A stretch of DNA of 64,000 nt, from the NCBI GenBank assembly GCA_002197995.1, contig NGZR01000005.1, positions 4,774,001 to 4,838,000 of the forward strand, written 5' to 3'. Both the position numbers and the translations under genes were made by a program. This DNA is from Gaeumannomyces sp. JS-464 (Eukaryota; Ascomycota; Sordariomycetes; Magnaporthales; Magnaporthaceae). This document shows positions 44,069 to 56,100 of the stretch, in pieces (positions within the stretch are counted from its first letter, which is position 1; each line of letters opens with the position of its first letter). The notes below the pieces were generated by a model. It was not told where the DNA came from, did no database searches, and saw only the letters and a program-made list of their open reading frames with translations.

Positions 44069-47000
44069 TCTGGGCTGTGTTGTGTGTTTGAAGTTTGCGT
44101 TTTGCGCGGTCGCCGGGTTCCTGAGATAGACTCTGGTCGCGGGGAAGGTCCCGAGTTTTGTATTCACAAGTCAGCCAGCCCAAGTCCCAGGCGTGTTCCT
44201 CGTCTACTAGCCTATGTCTATTCGTAAACGGTGGCGCGCAGAGACGGCCGCGGAATTTGCTTACTTATCGCTAAAGAAAAAAAAAGTCTACACCATCAGT
44301 TGTCGATTTCAAATGCGCGGGGCAACTACAATTCGAGCTCCTGCCTGGGCCCCTCCTTCCATCCTGTGTCGTCAGAGGCGACCCCACAGGGCGGCTCAGC
44401 GGCTCAGCTGCCGATTTTGCGGGATCGATCGGTAGCCGATTGTCGACATAGGTTGAAGGAGCCCCAACGTCGATGTCTTTCTTGTGCGGATGCCATGGCG
44501 TATTTACTCCGATGTATACCAAGTAGAGGGGTGGCGATAGGCAGATAAACAAGTAGTTAGATACCTACCTGCCTAACCTAGGTAGATAAATCCCAAATAA
44601 CAGGTAGCAAAATAATGACGTAGGTTCATCCTCCCTGCTTTGTCCCAGTCTGTGGATCAGAAGAACCTCGGCGTGGGCATATTTTTGAACGTTTACTGCT
44701 GGGTCAGACCGGCAACCCATTCGGCCGGTAGGGGCAAGTCTCATGGCACGGGAGAGGAGTGAACGCGGCCTGTCCGACCTCACCGTCCCCTTCCCTGGGA
44801 AGTTGGGGTACCCCGAACCCTGGTGTCGTCTCAGGACCAGGCGACCAGGCTACTGGGGTCCCCTCGCACAGAAGGCATCCCTGAGTCCTGACAGGAAGGC
44901 CTGCGTCCAGACCTGCGCCGGGCGGACGGGGCAGTGACAGCCCAAACTCCAAACAAACAAAGGATCTGCCAGGCGGGAGAAACACATATGATCAGCTGCT
45001 GATTATAGGACGAGACATGACCCCTATCATCCTGAGAATCAGCTACCTATTTTTGGATGGCAGGAAGGAGATCGGCTTCGCTGCACCCTGACCGTCCGAT
45101 GTTGGCCTCGTCGACGGTCTGCTTGGCTGCGACGGCGTGTGTATGCAGACTGCACACCGCGCCTGCAGATGTGGAGAATTTGTGCGTGCTGGATAGGGCA
45201 GACATGAAGCGTTCCTTTCTTTATCACCCTTTGAAACAACGGAGGCTGTCTGGGGCGTAGGTGCGTCGCGAGGCTTCAAGGACAAAGTTAAAGCTACTGC
45301 TGCCAAGCTGCCTGCTCGTCTCTGTCGCCGATCCAGCGGTGTGGCCGGCATGCTAGCGAGTCACTGACACAGCATGCGCCTGCCAGCGCTCCTTGACAGA
45401 AAGAGAAATGAAGACTGATCGAAGCCTTCTAGAAAGCCGGCTCTGCGTCGGGAATGGACTTGGCGCGGTGTGTGTCAATCACCGCCTTTCCCGCAAGGAG
45501 ACTGGGATGTGCACATGATGGGAAACATCGATGGCATGGACAGGACGCAGCGAGCAGAAAAGTCCACGTCACCATGGGTGAAGACGGCGCCCCCAGATGG
45601 CGCAAATATCTGGTGGTCAGGTGAATCGAGAGTCATGTCTTTGCAGCCGTCGAACTGCACGAGCCCGTCGAATTGACTTTTGCTGATTCCTGCCTCTCCA
45701 GGGCTTGGGCTCTCAGCGATCTGTGCTGTGCATGTGCAGCCTGGGCCACGCCAGCCGGCGGTAAAAGGTCGGCATAATGGCTTGGTGGTGTCATTGGCGG
45801 CGCTGGCTGACTTGACACGAGCTCGATCGGATTGGTTGAGCGCGGGGACTGCCGTCTTTGGCAGCCGTTTGACGCGACAACGGCCCAGAAGCTAGCGCGA
45901 CACTATCGACCGTTGCATGACGGAGGCGCCGGACGACTGGTGAGATGGCGTGCCACGCGTGTGAAAACGAAAGCAGCAGCAACGAAAAAGAGCCTGGCAA
46001 CAGCAATGGACGACTGCCAGGAATTCCATGATTGACAGACGCACGCTCTACGAGAGAAGAACATGAACCACAACGCAACAGCGACGCACCAGGCGAGATT
46101 AACAGCTAGGACCAGGGCGATGCCGCCGGACCGACCCCCACGAACGGCACGATCTGCTGAGATTCCCTTTGATTGTGTCCTCCTTCGTTTCCCCGATCAG
46201 CTGCATGGAACCCCATTTCCTGGGATGCCTGCCGCACGACACATTGTGACAGTCCAGGGCACTGCGTAGGGGTACGTGATCCCACCGTCCAGTCGGTTAT
46301 CACAAGCAGGATGGCGGTGCCTCCGACATATGGAGGCTCCCTTCACAAACTTTCCTTGACGATGCCACCGTCGCGAAACGCTGGGAGCCGCGCTGCATGC
46401 TACTCTTTCGTATGCCGCGAACAAAGTTAGCGACAGCTCGTGCAAGCCAAGAAGAGGCGGGCTCTCCTCCGACTCGCACGCGGCCACGCCCAGCCCGCCG
46501 CCCCCGGACAACATACCGAGGACGCAGCAAGGGGGGCCTGGAAGACGGGCCCGGAGGACGCGGCCCACGTCGCCACTGGTCCCCGGCACACTCGGGGAAC
46601 TGTGTGGGCAGCAGCGCAGGCTCAGCAGGCCCGGCGGGCACAGGCTATCCGAGCGCGGACGGTGAACTACTGTGTAGGACCGCTGTGCATTAGCACTGCT
46701 GCACCCGGGGCGCCATTGAGAAATCCAGCTCTGAAATTTGCGCATTGATACCTTCGTCCATTCCTCTCCCTTGCGTCTGCTGCTGCATTAATACATGTAT
46801 CCATCCTCCTTCACGCATCGACGACCCAGAACGTGAGGGTTCACTGTATGGAGATCGGATGCAATCTTGCTTCCGAGCCGGTATGCACACCTCCGAACGA
46901 TGGGCGTGGGGGAAATAGCGACATGGCAGCCTTTTCGTGCCCACAGCACAACCTGCTCGCAGGCAATGACCCAGAAGCGCCCCAACGATCATATTGCCCA

Positions 47001-49098
47001 AAGCGGGAACATGGCCCACCAGAGGACTGTGTCAAGCCACATCTCGTTTCTTTTCTTGGGCTTGTTTCGATACGTTGCCATCAGGGGCCAAGCGAGAGAG
47101 CAGTGTGGGAAGGGCCCCCGGTGATTAAAAATGCTCGTGTCGATGCTTGACTTCTCACAACGGCCACTCCCCTAGATGGGCGAGGCAAAAAGGATGCGGG
47201 GGCCCGCCCGCCGCTTGGGCCGTCGTCGAAACATTTTCAGCAGCTAGGTCTTGTGTTATAGGACCAGGTTTGGCGGCTATAGCCGTCCACTTTGGGTCCC
47301 TCGTACTGAACCCGAGCAAGCTGAACAATCACTTGACATGGAAGCCACGCTACGGCGGCGAGCGGCAAATCTTGCCAGCGTGGGCTTCGGGCAGTGCTCG
47401 ACTTGGCAACGACACCTCACGCGGCATGCCCAATGGAGAAGCCCACCACTAATGTACCAGGCGAACGGACTGGTACATTAGTGGTACTCACCAGGCGAAT
47501 GCTACTCCACACTTTTTTGCTCCTTGGTGATATCGAATATCGAGCGCTCAACTCTTCTGGATACCCCTTTCGTATTTTTACCTTTCTCTTTTTTTCCCTC
47601 TTTTTCTTTTTTTCTTTCTTTCTTTCTTGTCAAAGGCAAGAGGGCCGATCACGTGACAGCAAAAAGCCACGGCGTCTGTCCCTGTGCAACCCAGTGTCAC
47701 CCCTGTGTGGATCATACCCATAGAGAGACCTGCCAAAGGTGGCAAGTTTCCGCTCGATGTCACCTTTGCCTGTCCTTGACACCGCCTGCTACGAAACCAG
47801 CCCCCGTTGCAGTGCTGCTCTTGGCCCTCCACCGCGCGCTACCCTTGTCGTCGTGCCGCCCCGAAGACCCCGTGGAGAGGAAAAGCCAGAACACGAGGCC
47901 GGCCTTCTGGATGGGGCACATCGTCCTCTCTTACTGCTGCTGCTGCTGCTGGTGCTGTTGGTGGTGTTGATGGCCATTGCCACTTTTGTCGACCCTGCTA
48001 CCCCTTGTGCGTTCCTTCGTCCCCACCTTTGCTTTAAGCTTCTTCAGTGTTCCGGTGAGGTTATTTTGTTCCCTTTGTTGGTGCAGCCATGCATATGGAC
48101 CGCGCATCAGAATTGCTCGTCTACGAACAAATTCAGGTCCTGTAGTTACTTCTTACCACGGCCAAACGCCAAGGAAGGCGCTTCTGACAATGCTGGTACC
48201 CGTAGGTTTTGCTATTCTTATACTCCCCCACAAAAGCGGCCCTCCAAGAGACAGTCTCACCAAGCTAGACCACACGAAAGTTCACGAGAATTAATGGCAG
48301 CAGCAAGCAACAATGAGATTCGAAAGGTTTGAAATCGCGGGCGAAGTGGCGGCTCCTCTGCCTGCCATCCCCAAAAAAGGCTGTCTAAAGAAGTAAAAAT
48401 GGACTTCTGTGTCTTGTCTTTGAGATAGAGGGTAAAGTTGGAAGGCCAGCTCTCGCAACAATACACAGGTCGTGTGAAGTGAAGGGTAGGTGTGTGGGAT
48501 ATAATTGCCGTCTTCAAGGTTCCGAAGCGACGATGAAGAAAAAAAAAAGAAAGGAAAGGAAAGGAAACAAAAAGACAAACGCCGATGTAAATGCTTCGTT
48601 TCAGACCCTGGAACGCCGTCGAAAATTTCCGATTTGACCCAAACTCTTTGATCCCCCGCCAGAAAACCCCGTTTGATCATGAAGGCAATGCCGCCCCAAG
48701 CCCCGCCCGCTGTTTCCCACCCAAGATAGAAAGGAAAGTTGTGATTTGTCTTTTGCGCCGTTTTCAGAGGGCCGACAAGATGAGAAACAAGAAAGAAAGT
48801 AAAAGGTCGGGTTGGCATCGTACAAATGAGCGAATGGTTGGGTTTAACCAGAAGTGCGAAAAGGGAAATAAGGTCGTGAATGGTAGGTGGTAAAAACAGC
48901 GAGTGAAAGAAAAGTGACGGATCCAAATTAGATTTTAAACCGTTCCTCGAGAGGACAAGACGTTGCTTCCCTCTTGCTTCGGTGGCATCGAGATTATATG
49001 GTCGTTATTCGAACTCGGCACACTCATTAGGAGCGAAGTCTTCTCGTGATTTTTTTCTTGATTTTTGTTTTTGTTTCTTTTTCTTTGTTCCATAATCT
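44069..49098. other. 5 kb region without a recognisable gene between SQT1 and FlbC-like gene
   Basis: It holds the SQT1 promoter and the FlbC-like 3' end, but is much longer than other gaps in the left part. Contents seen: TACCTACC/CCTAGGTAGA motifs at 44562-44586, a perfect inverted repeat at 47445-47485, a pyrimidine tract at 47575-47630, a CTG run at 47934-47952, and an A/G-rich tract at 48535-48570. Open frames up to about 200 codons lack domains, and their composition looks non-coding. Confidence 0.5.
47445..47485. repeat. Perfect 16-base inverted repeat with 9-base loop
   Basis: ACCACTAATGTACCAG at 47445-47460 pairs exactly with CTGGTACATTAGTGGT at 47470-47485 across the loop GCGAACGGA. 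CCAGGCGAA at the left arm-loop junction recurs at about 47491-47499. Could be an RNA hairpin, a factor-binding palindrome or a mobile-element scar. Confidence 0.95.
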
Positions 49099-50165
49099 CT
49101 ATGCCAGAGACCCGTTGCTGCTGCTGCTGTCGAAGTTGTGGCAGCCGCGCTCGTGGCGCTTCATGTTGCTCCGGACGCTGAAGGCCTTGCCGCAACCCGC
49201 GTGAGGGCACTTGAAGGGCTTCTCACCAGTATGAGAGTGGCTGTGTATCCTCAGGGAGCTGGGGCGAGAGAAGGCCTTGTTGCAGGTCTGGCAGATGTAC
49301 CGGTCCTGCGACTGAGGGAAGGACGCGGCCGCCGAGGGCGAGATGTAATGATGGTGTTGCCACGGGTTCGCGCCCGACGAGGGGGCCAGGGAAACGGACA
49401 CGGGGATGGGAGGGAAGGTCTGGAAGAATACCATGTTAGTCTGGTGCTGCTAGAGCTGGGAAAAGAAAAAATTGGCTTACCTGGGGCAGCGGCCTCTGGT
49501 AGTACAGGCCAGAGATCTGGGGCTGCGGCGGCGGCGTGGGCTGCATGGTCGGGTAGTAGGCGGTCATGGGGTTTGCTGGGGCCATGCCGTAGGGGCCAGG
49601 CGCGGCGTAAGCGGACTGGGCGAAAGGAGCCTGGACGGGGACGCGAGCGACGCTGTGGGCCATATGTGCGTGGGTGCGCTGCTCAGGCTCGATGTGAGCC
49701 ATGGGCGGCGTCGACTCGAAGTAATAGCCCGAGGCACCGGGAAGCTGGCTGACAGACTTGGTCGAGGGGGAGTTATAGCCGTCGAACGATGCCTCCGAGG
49801 TCATCGGCGGAGTTGGCGGCATACCGCCCCGGACGGCCTGGATCGCATTGTAGTGTGACGAGTTTGGCCTGGTCTCGGGCCTCGATTGTGCTGTGGATGT
49901 GTTAGACGGGGGAACTTTGCTGCTGGTGAGAGATGTCGAAGAACTTACATTGTTGCTGGGCCTGCTGCTGAGCCTGCTGCGGGAATGGAGGAGCAGTCTC
50001 GGATGTGGGCGATCCCTGATCCGCCAGACCGAGAAGGTTGGAGATGGAAGGCAGAGAGCACTTGTTGTCGTCCATGGGGGGTGATGGCGGGCCCTGGGGC
50101 TGCATCATGTAGCTGTACTGCGACTGGGGGCCCGGATAGGTGTTTGATATCACAGCAGCTGCCAT
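49099..50165 (-). CDS. flbC: C2H2 zinc-finger transcription factor, FlbC-like conidiation regulator
   Basis: In Aspergillus nidulans FlbC activates early conidiation genes upstream of brlA; the same role here is inferred. Minus-strand exons are 50165-49949, 49890-49481 and 49419-49099, with introns of 58 and 61 bases, giving 315 residues and no frame break. The N-terminal two thirds are Pro/Gln/Ser/Tyr-rich (MAAAVISNTYPGPQSQY, PPMDDNKCSLPSISNLLGL, a Gln-rich run, MPPTPPMTSEASFDGYN). Two adjacent C2H2 fingers lie near residues 250-305: YICQTCNKAFSRPSSLRIH and FKCPHAGCGKAFSVRSNMKR, joined by a TGEKP linker. The C-terminus is Ser-rich and short. Fingers and their C-terminal position match FlbC; related C2H2 factors are the alternative. 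Confidence 0.8.
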
Positions 50166-53100
50166 TGCGTATGCGCGTGTTTGTGTGTGAGAGAGAAAAA
50201 GTAGCGGTTGGATCCACTCTGCGTTGCTATCCCGTTATGTTTACTCCGTTGTCGTTGTCGTTGTCGTCGGCCCTTGCTGGGAGCAGAATGTCGTCGTTTT
50301 GTCTAATATTAAGCGTATAACGATGGGAATCTAGTAGTTGGAAGGAGGAAGCTCGGAAAAAAGCACAGTTAATAGATATTATAGGATCGAGTTGTCGGAG
50401 GCCAAGCACCAGCTGGATGAATGACGATGATATGTATAAAAGGGTCTTGAGATCAGAATGGCCCCAGAGATGAGGGGAGAGAGGGAGGGGTGGAGGCTTA
50501 AGTATGTCGTGTAGGCTGCAAGGAGATGTGAGGATGTTGCCCCGGGGTGGCAGATGGGGATTTTCGGTCTTGATTTATTTTATTTTATGGGTATTTTCTT
50601 TCTCTTTTTTTTTTCCTTCCCTCTTTCTTTCTCTTTGGACCCCCCTGCCGCTAATTTGCGGGCACGCATGGTATTGTGAGATCCGCCAAGAGTGGGAGTC
50701 GAAGGAGGCGTGTGTGCCGTGTGCCAGGAGGCCAGCAGATGGGGGAGCCGATCCATACCGTTGATCCCTGGGGCAATGGCAACGACGACAGCCTGTCACA
50801 GGTCGCGTGTGGGTCCGACCAGGACGCATTCATGTTACGACAGACCCGGGATGGCGCTGATCAGAGGAGTGGGTATTCCAGCTTTCTTTTTGACGATGCG
50901 AGGTGGAGAGGTGGGCGGGATGGGGGAGGAGGGTGCGGCCAGCTAACGAGGGAGGGGTGTGGCGAGCTGGCCAAGCGTGGCCGACTCAGGGTAGTCCGCC
51001 TGTGGGCAGTCGACAGGCGTGGTCCCTCGTGCTTGACAGGCCAGATTCGACCCCGGAGCCGGCGCCCATCACCCCGGGAGAGACCCCTTGGGCTCTGAAC
51101 GCACGGCGGGCGTGGGCCTGGGCGGTTGCTGCACGGGCCGTGGTGTGCGTAGGGGATCCCTGGCAGGCCCCATGCCCTTGCGCGCGCTGACCTGCTGGCT
51201 GGGGCAAGAAGGTTTTTGGGAGGTGGTGTGGGCTCTCTCCCACTGACACGCCGGCCGGGAGAGCGGGAGAGATCGAGGGGTGTTCAGGTGCCAGGATTCT
51301 CAGGATCGGCGGAGGCCAAACGTTGACTGGCAAACCGGTTGATGCACGGGGCAGGGTTTGCTGGAGAAAACATGCCTATCTCAGCCAAACCTAGGCCCGG
51401 CCTGCCTTATGTTTTCCCAGCCTGCAGTTCTGCTTGGCCAGCATGTGGCGTCCTCGCGTTGTATCAGCTATTTTCCGCGTCTCCATTGCAGCCGTCCACC
51501 CAGCGCCCAGTTGAGAAAGAAACGGCGAATGAGCCAAAGCACCTGGCCCAGGGCAGGGCAGGGCAGGGCAAACAAAACATGGCAGGACGCATGCACACGC
51601 ACAGAATACGAAAGGCAGGAGCAGGAGAAAAGAAGCAACTGCCGTTGTCCGCTGCCTAGCTCCAGCTCGCGGCTTCCCAGCACGGTGCGGTCCCAGCAGC
51701 CAGCGCGGCAGCTAGGCTCTAGTCGAGCCTAGTGGCAGGTGCGATGGGAACAAGGCTCAGTGCTCGACTGCTGGCTCGTCACGATTCGCACGGGTGGAGC
51801 GCCTGCCACGGTGTGCAGCAGCGGTCGCGGGCATATCTGCCGCATTCGGAAAATGGGCCGGAACGCCAAGGGCAGGAGAAAGCCGCTCTGGGCGATTTTC
51901 TTCTTCAAGTCTTCTCTTCTCTGTCTGAACGTTGCATTTGTTTTTGCCCACCCCCCTGGCACCAACCCCAGCCCGCCGCCTCGATTGGATCAACCCTGGC
52001 CCCTGGCGAACCCCCCTGCCACCCTGCCCGTTGAGCTACCTCACCCCTGTCACCCTGCCGGGCAGCCCTCGCTCGCCCAAAATGATTCCCATGACGGTGT
52101 TTTGGGACAGGGTCCCTGCGGAGGGCACTTGAGACGAGGAGCGACTCGGAGCCGGCAGCAAGCTGGCTCAAGCGGCTTCATAAATGCTAACTGGGTCTTG
52201 GCTTTTCGCTGTAACCGGATTGCCAGGCTGATCTTATGCCGTCCAGCCTCTGGGTCCGCTGCCATCCTAAGAATCCCAACCACCAGTTGTGACGATTGCA
52301 TCGTTGATTTTCGCCTTGGTCCATTGACATCGGAAAGCTCATGACGTTTAGGGCAGCCGTTGAGCCGCCCCAACTTTCCACTGAGCAACGCCGTCTGCGC
52401 CCGCCGACCCGATCTGGCCTGCTCGGCAAGGCGGAGGCGACATGGGAAATTCAGATGATTCCTTGCCTCGTGGTGATCCATGCTCGTGCTGTCCTTTATT
52501 TCCATACACTCGCCTCTACTAGTACACACTTGCCATACCACATAGCATCCAACAACCTTCTTTGTAAAGCTGGCCAGGCTTGCTTATCCATGACCATAGT
52601 AGACTCCTACTAGCAGACTCGACCGTGCGTGATGATTTGCTCAGCAACAGGCTGTCTCGTGCTACACAATCCATACCAAATCCAAATATCACACGCCCCT
52701 GCCGGCCTCGCTCACACGCCGACGGATCCCATCCCCCTCGGTGCTCTCGATGTTCCATGTTGTACAAAGCCGTGTTTATGTTCCGGTCTGCAGCCGAGAA
52801 TTTCTACCTGCTTACTACACGTAGCTGTGTACCTACACCGTCTGTGCTTCGTTTCGGTAGACTCACGCCCTCCAGCTCGGCGAACGAAGCGGCTCGTCAA
52901 CCGAGCAGGGCCGGCGTCCATCGCCCAGCGTCCGCGATCCGCTCTGCTACACAATGCAGGGCGGCGTAAATCACCGCTTGCTGCAGGGCAATTTGTCAAA
53001 TGGAAGCCCCTCCTGGATCTGCCTGCGGGTCTGAATGAGAGCGCCTGGACCGCCCAGAGTTCCATGTGCTCAGCCGAGCCAAACATTCAGGCCACAGCGA

Positions 53101-56100
53101 GATTGACCGGGCCAGCCAAAGCACGACTTGGGAGGCTGCTTGCTACCTTTGCTAAGCGAAGACACGCGACTCCATTCATAGAAACGATACAGCACACGAC
53201 GACCAACGCCGCATGTAAACAAAAAGTCAAAAAGAGGAGGTTCTTGCGGTCCATGCTACGTGGGAACGTTCTCTAACGCTGGGCATGTGGAGAATGTGGG
53301 GGAAGGGATAAATAATAAAAAATACGGTGTGAGCAAATACGTTGGGCTTGCACTTCTGGTCTCTGCGATGGCACGGTGTAAATATCACAGCCTGTCTGCG
53401 CTCCCAAAGTCCACAAAAACAGAGGTCTTACAGGGGCAACGAACTTTGGGTCAGGGCGACGATAGGGGCTCGGGCAGTGGAAACCTAATCGATCAGCTGC
53501 GAGATTGATGCGGAGTATTAACACCCTCTCGAACAGTTCTCGGTTTTTTTTTGGTTCTTTTTTATTTATTTATCTCACTCGGGTGTCTGGTCAGCAAGCA
53601 CAGCAAGATCCAGAAGGACGCGCTCCCGCAATGAATCTATCCGGCCGCACAAGCCCTGCATTTTTTTTCTTTTTTTCCCGCTCTACCAGGGCCCGTCGTG
53701 ATGCGATGAGAGCGCGGGCGAGTCGGGGGTGATGGGAGGCGGGCGTGAATCATATCGTTCGACAATCTACTCGATTCCCGTGTGTTTCCGTCCATCATGC
53801 TGCTCGATTTGTGTTTTGTATGCATAGGTAAGGTATGTCTATGTTACAAACATCAACGTTCCTGTGTCTTTGCCACGCCTCAGGCTCGACAACGATACCC
53901 GGCCATGTAGCCTCTCACCGCAAGTCAGTTGATGGATCGACGGGAGCGAGATCCGTCTGTGGGCAGCGTACCCAGGGCGGGCGAACAGAGGAGAATGAGC
54001 ATCAATGGAGACGGCTGTGTTTCCCAGAGCAAACGGCTTGCGGAATCTCAGAAACAAAGGCTAAATCAATATCTTAAGATCGACCTGCGGATGGGCCAGC
54101 GAGAGAGAGCGCGCGAGGGTGGCAAGGGATGGGCGGCCCCCGAAAACGACCCTGTGCCATGCTTAACACAACTAAGGAGCGGTCCGTGGCATGCTTCTGG
54201 GGGTGTGGTTGGTCGGCCGGCGGGTGGGCAAGGCCCCCAGCGCACACAACCGCGAACGGAGTCCGGCGCAGGTGCATCGGGTGCTACTATTCGCAGGGAT
54301 GCTCGGAACTGGACTGGCCCTTGTCTGGGATGGCACCTGTCCAGGAGATTTTTCTGAAACCAGAGTGGGAAAAACGTGACAAGGAGACGGAGGGAAGGCT
54401 GTCGCAGGAAGGCTGGCCATCCGAGCGACTCGCTGGATGCTACATGCCGTGCTGCACTCGCACTGCTCATGCCTTTTTTTTTTTTTTTTTTTCCTTTTTC
54501 AGGACTCTGGCTTCTCTATTACGGTCCACCACAGCCAAGCCAACAACTCACCGACTGTCCACCGGGGGGGCGGGCTGGATGGGGGAGAATGGCAGAGGCA
54601 GAGGTCCAGCCCAACCCCTCCATAGAAGGTAATAAAACGCCAAGGCCTCCCACAGTGGCGTTCTGTTGCTTGCCTCTGTATCGTGACCTCGATTGGGATG
54701 GGAAGGTAAACATCTGGACAGCGGCCTTTATGACCTCGGTTGCAGAGGAGCAGACGTCGTCCCATCAGCCAGATCACACAACCGCCCGTCCCATCCGGAC
54801 CATGTCGGCCAGCCAGGCAGGGAAGCACTGCAGCCACCCGTCGTCTCGTCTCGGTGTCTTTAGGGGTAATTCAAGTGTCAGGATCCGGCCGGCGTTAGAT
54901 AGAGACAAGAGACAGCCAAGGGTTTCTTCAAGGCGTCCCATCTTCAGATGACAGCGAGCACGGGGAAAGTTTAGACTCCTTCTGCACCGAGGTGGGTACA
55001 TCACGCCCTTCGCCGTTCTCAGACAAAAGCGAACAACGCCACGATTCAACTCGCGCAACACTAAGCGCAAAGGGTTAGCTTCCACGCCGACGCCATGTGG
55101 GAATTGAGCCGTGTGCACAGTCCACTTTGTTGCCGGGCGCTTCTATGAGGGCGTGATAAACTGTCCAGCCATGGAGTGCGAGACATTGAAGAGGGGAAAG
55201 TATAGGCATGTAAAAAGCAAAGTAGCAACAGCCACCTAGTTACAGCCACCAACAAGAAAAAAATGCGCCATTCCCTCTGCGTAACCGGGAACACATCCCC
55301 GCCTTTGCTCCGGAGTCATCAAAACTATCGACGCCACACATGCTGCAAAGCCCCCAGGCCCTGGTCTCAACTCTGGTCTGCATACAGGCGCCAGTTGGTC
55401 CAACGATATCGAACGACAGGTCCAAGCGAAAGGAGCGTCCCTCGACTGCCGGCCTGAACGTATCTCATCTGATGGCCGAGCATCGCAGTCGACACCTGCC
55501 CAATTGCCGTGGCTGGCCTGTCCCGTGTGGGCTACCCCCAGCTTCCGATCCCATCCCTTTGGTTTTACATTTGGGTTTCCGCTCCATGCAGCGCAGCTCA
55601 ACTTTGTTGACCCTCCTAGAGCGCCATATCTTGTTTGATCACCTCGGGTTTCTCCTGCTCGCTTGTTGCTTGTTTTGCTGTTTTGCACGAATCGCACGAC
55701 AACGACAACATGTCGGTGTTATGTTATGTAAGTATAGGTAGGCACGGCACTAATGTGCAAACTCGGGGGATGGGATGGGATGGATGGATGGGACACACAC
55801 AGGCAGGCACACCCACGCACCACGCACTGGCCGCGTTGCAGTCATGGCACACACGCCCCTCAGCCCTGCAACTTCGAGTCGGATCTGGAGCGTCAGGGCA
55901 CACAGACCTCTGCATTTCCATTTCTAGCCGGGGTTGCAGGTTGCTTTCTAAGATCTTACGAATCGAGAAATCTCTCCTTGGCCCTGGTCGCATGCTTCAA
56001 TTCGTCGCACGAGCGACAGCACCACAGCCTCTTGCGGTTAGCACTGGACCGTCGCGACAGGGTGATGTGGCGTGGCGCGCGCCCGCGACGGGATTTTTGG

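Noticed and set aside
44231..44548. Open frames just upstream of SQT1
   Set aside because: Short, overlapping on both strands and inside the likely promoter; no motif.
47934..47952. CTG/TGC triplet run as a coding poly-Leu or poly-Ala tract
   Set aside because: No surrounding gene; treated as a simple microsatellite.
52629..53276. 215-codon open frame
   Set aside because: No ATG context, domain or family motif; composition looks non-coding.
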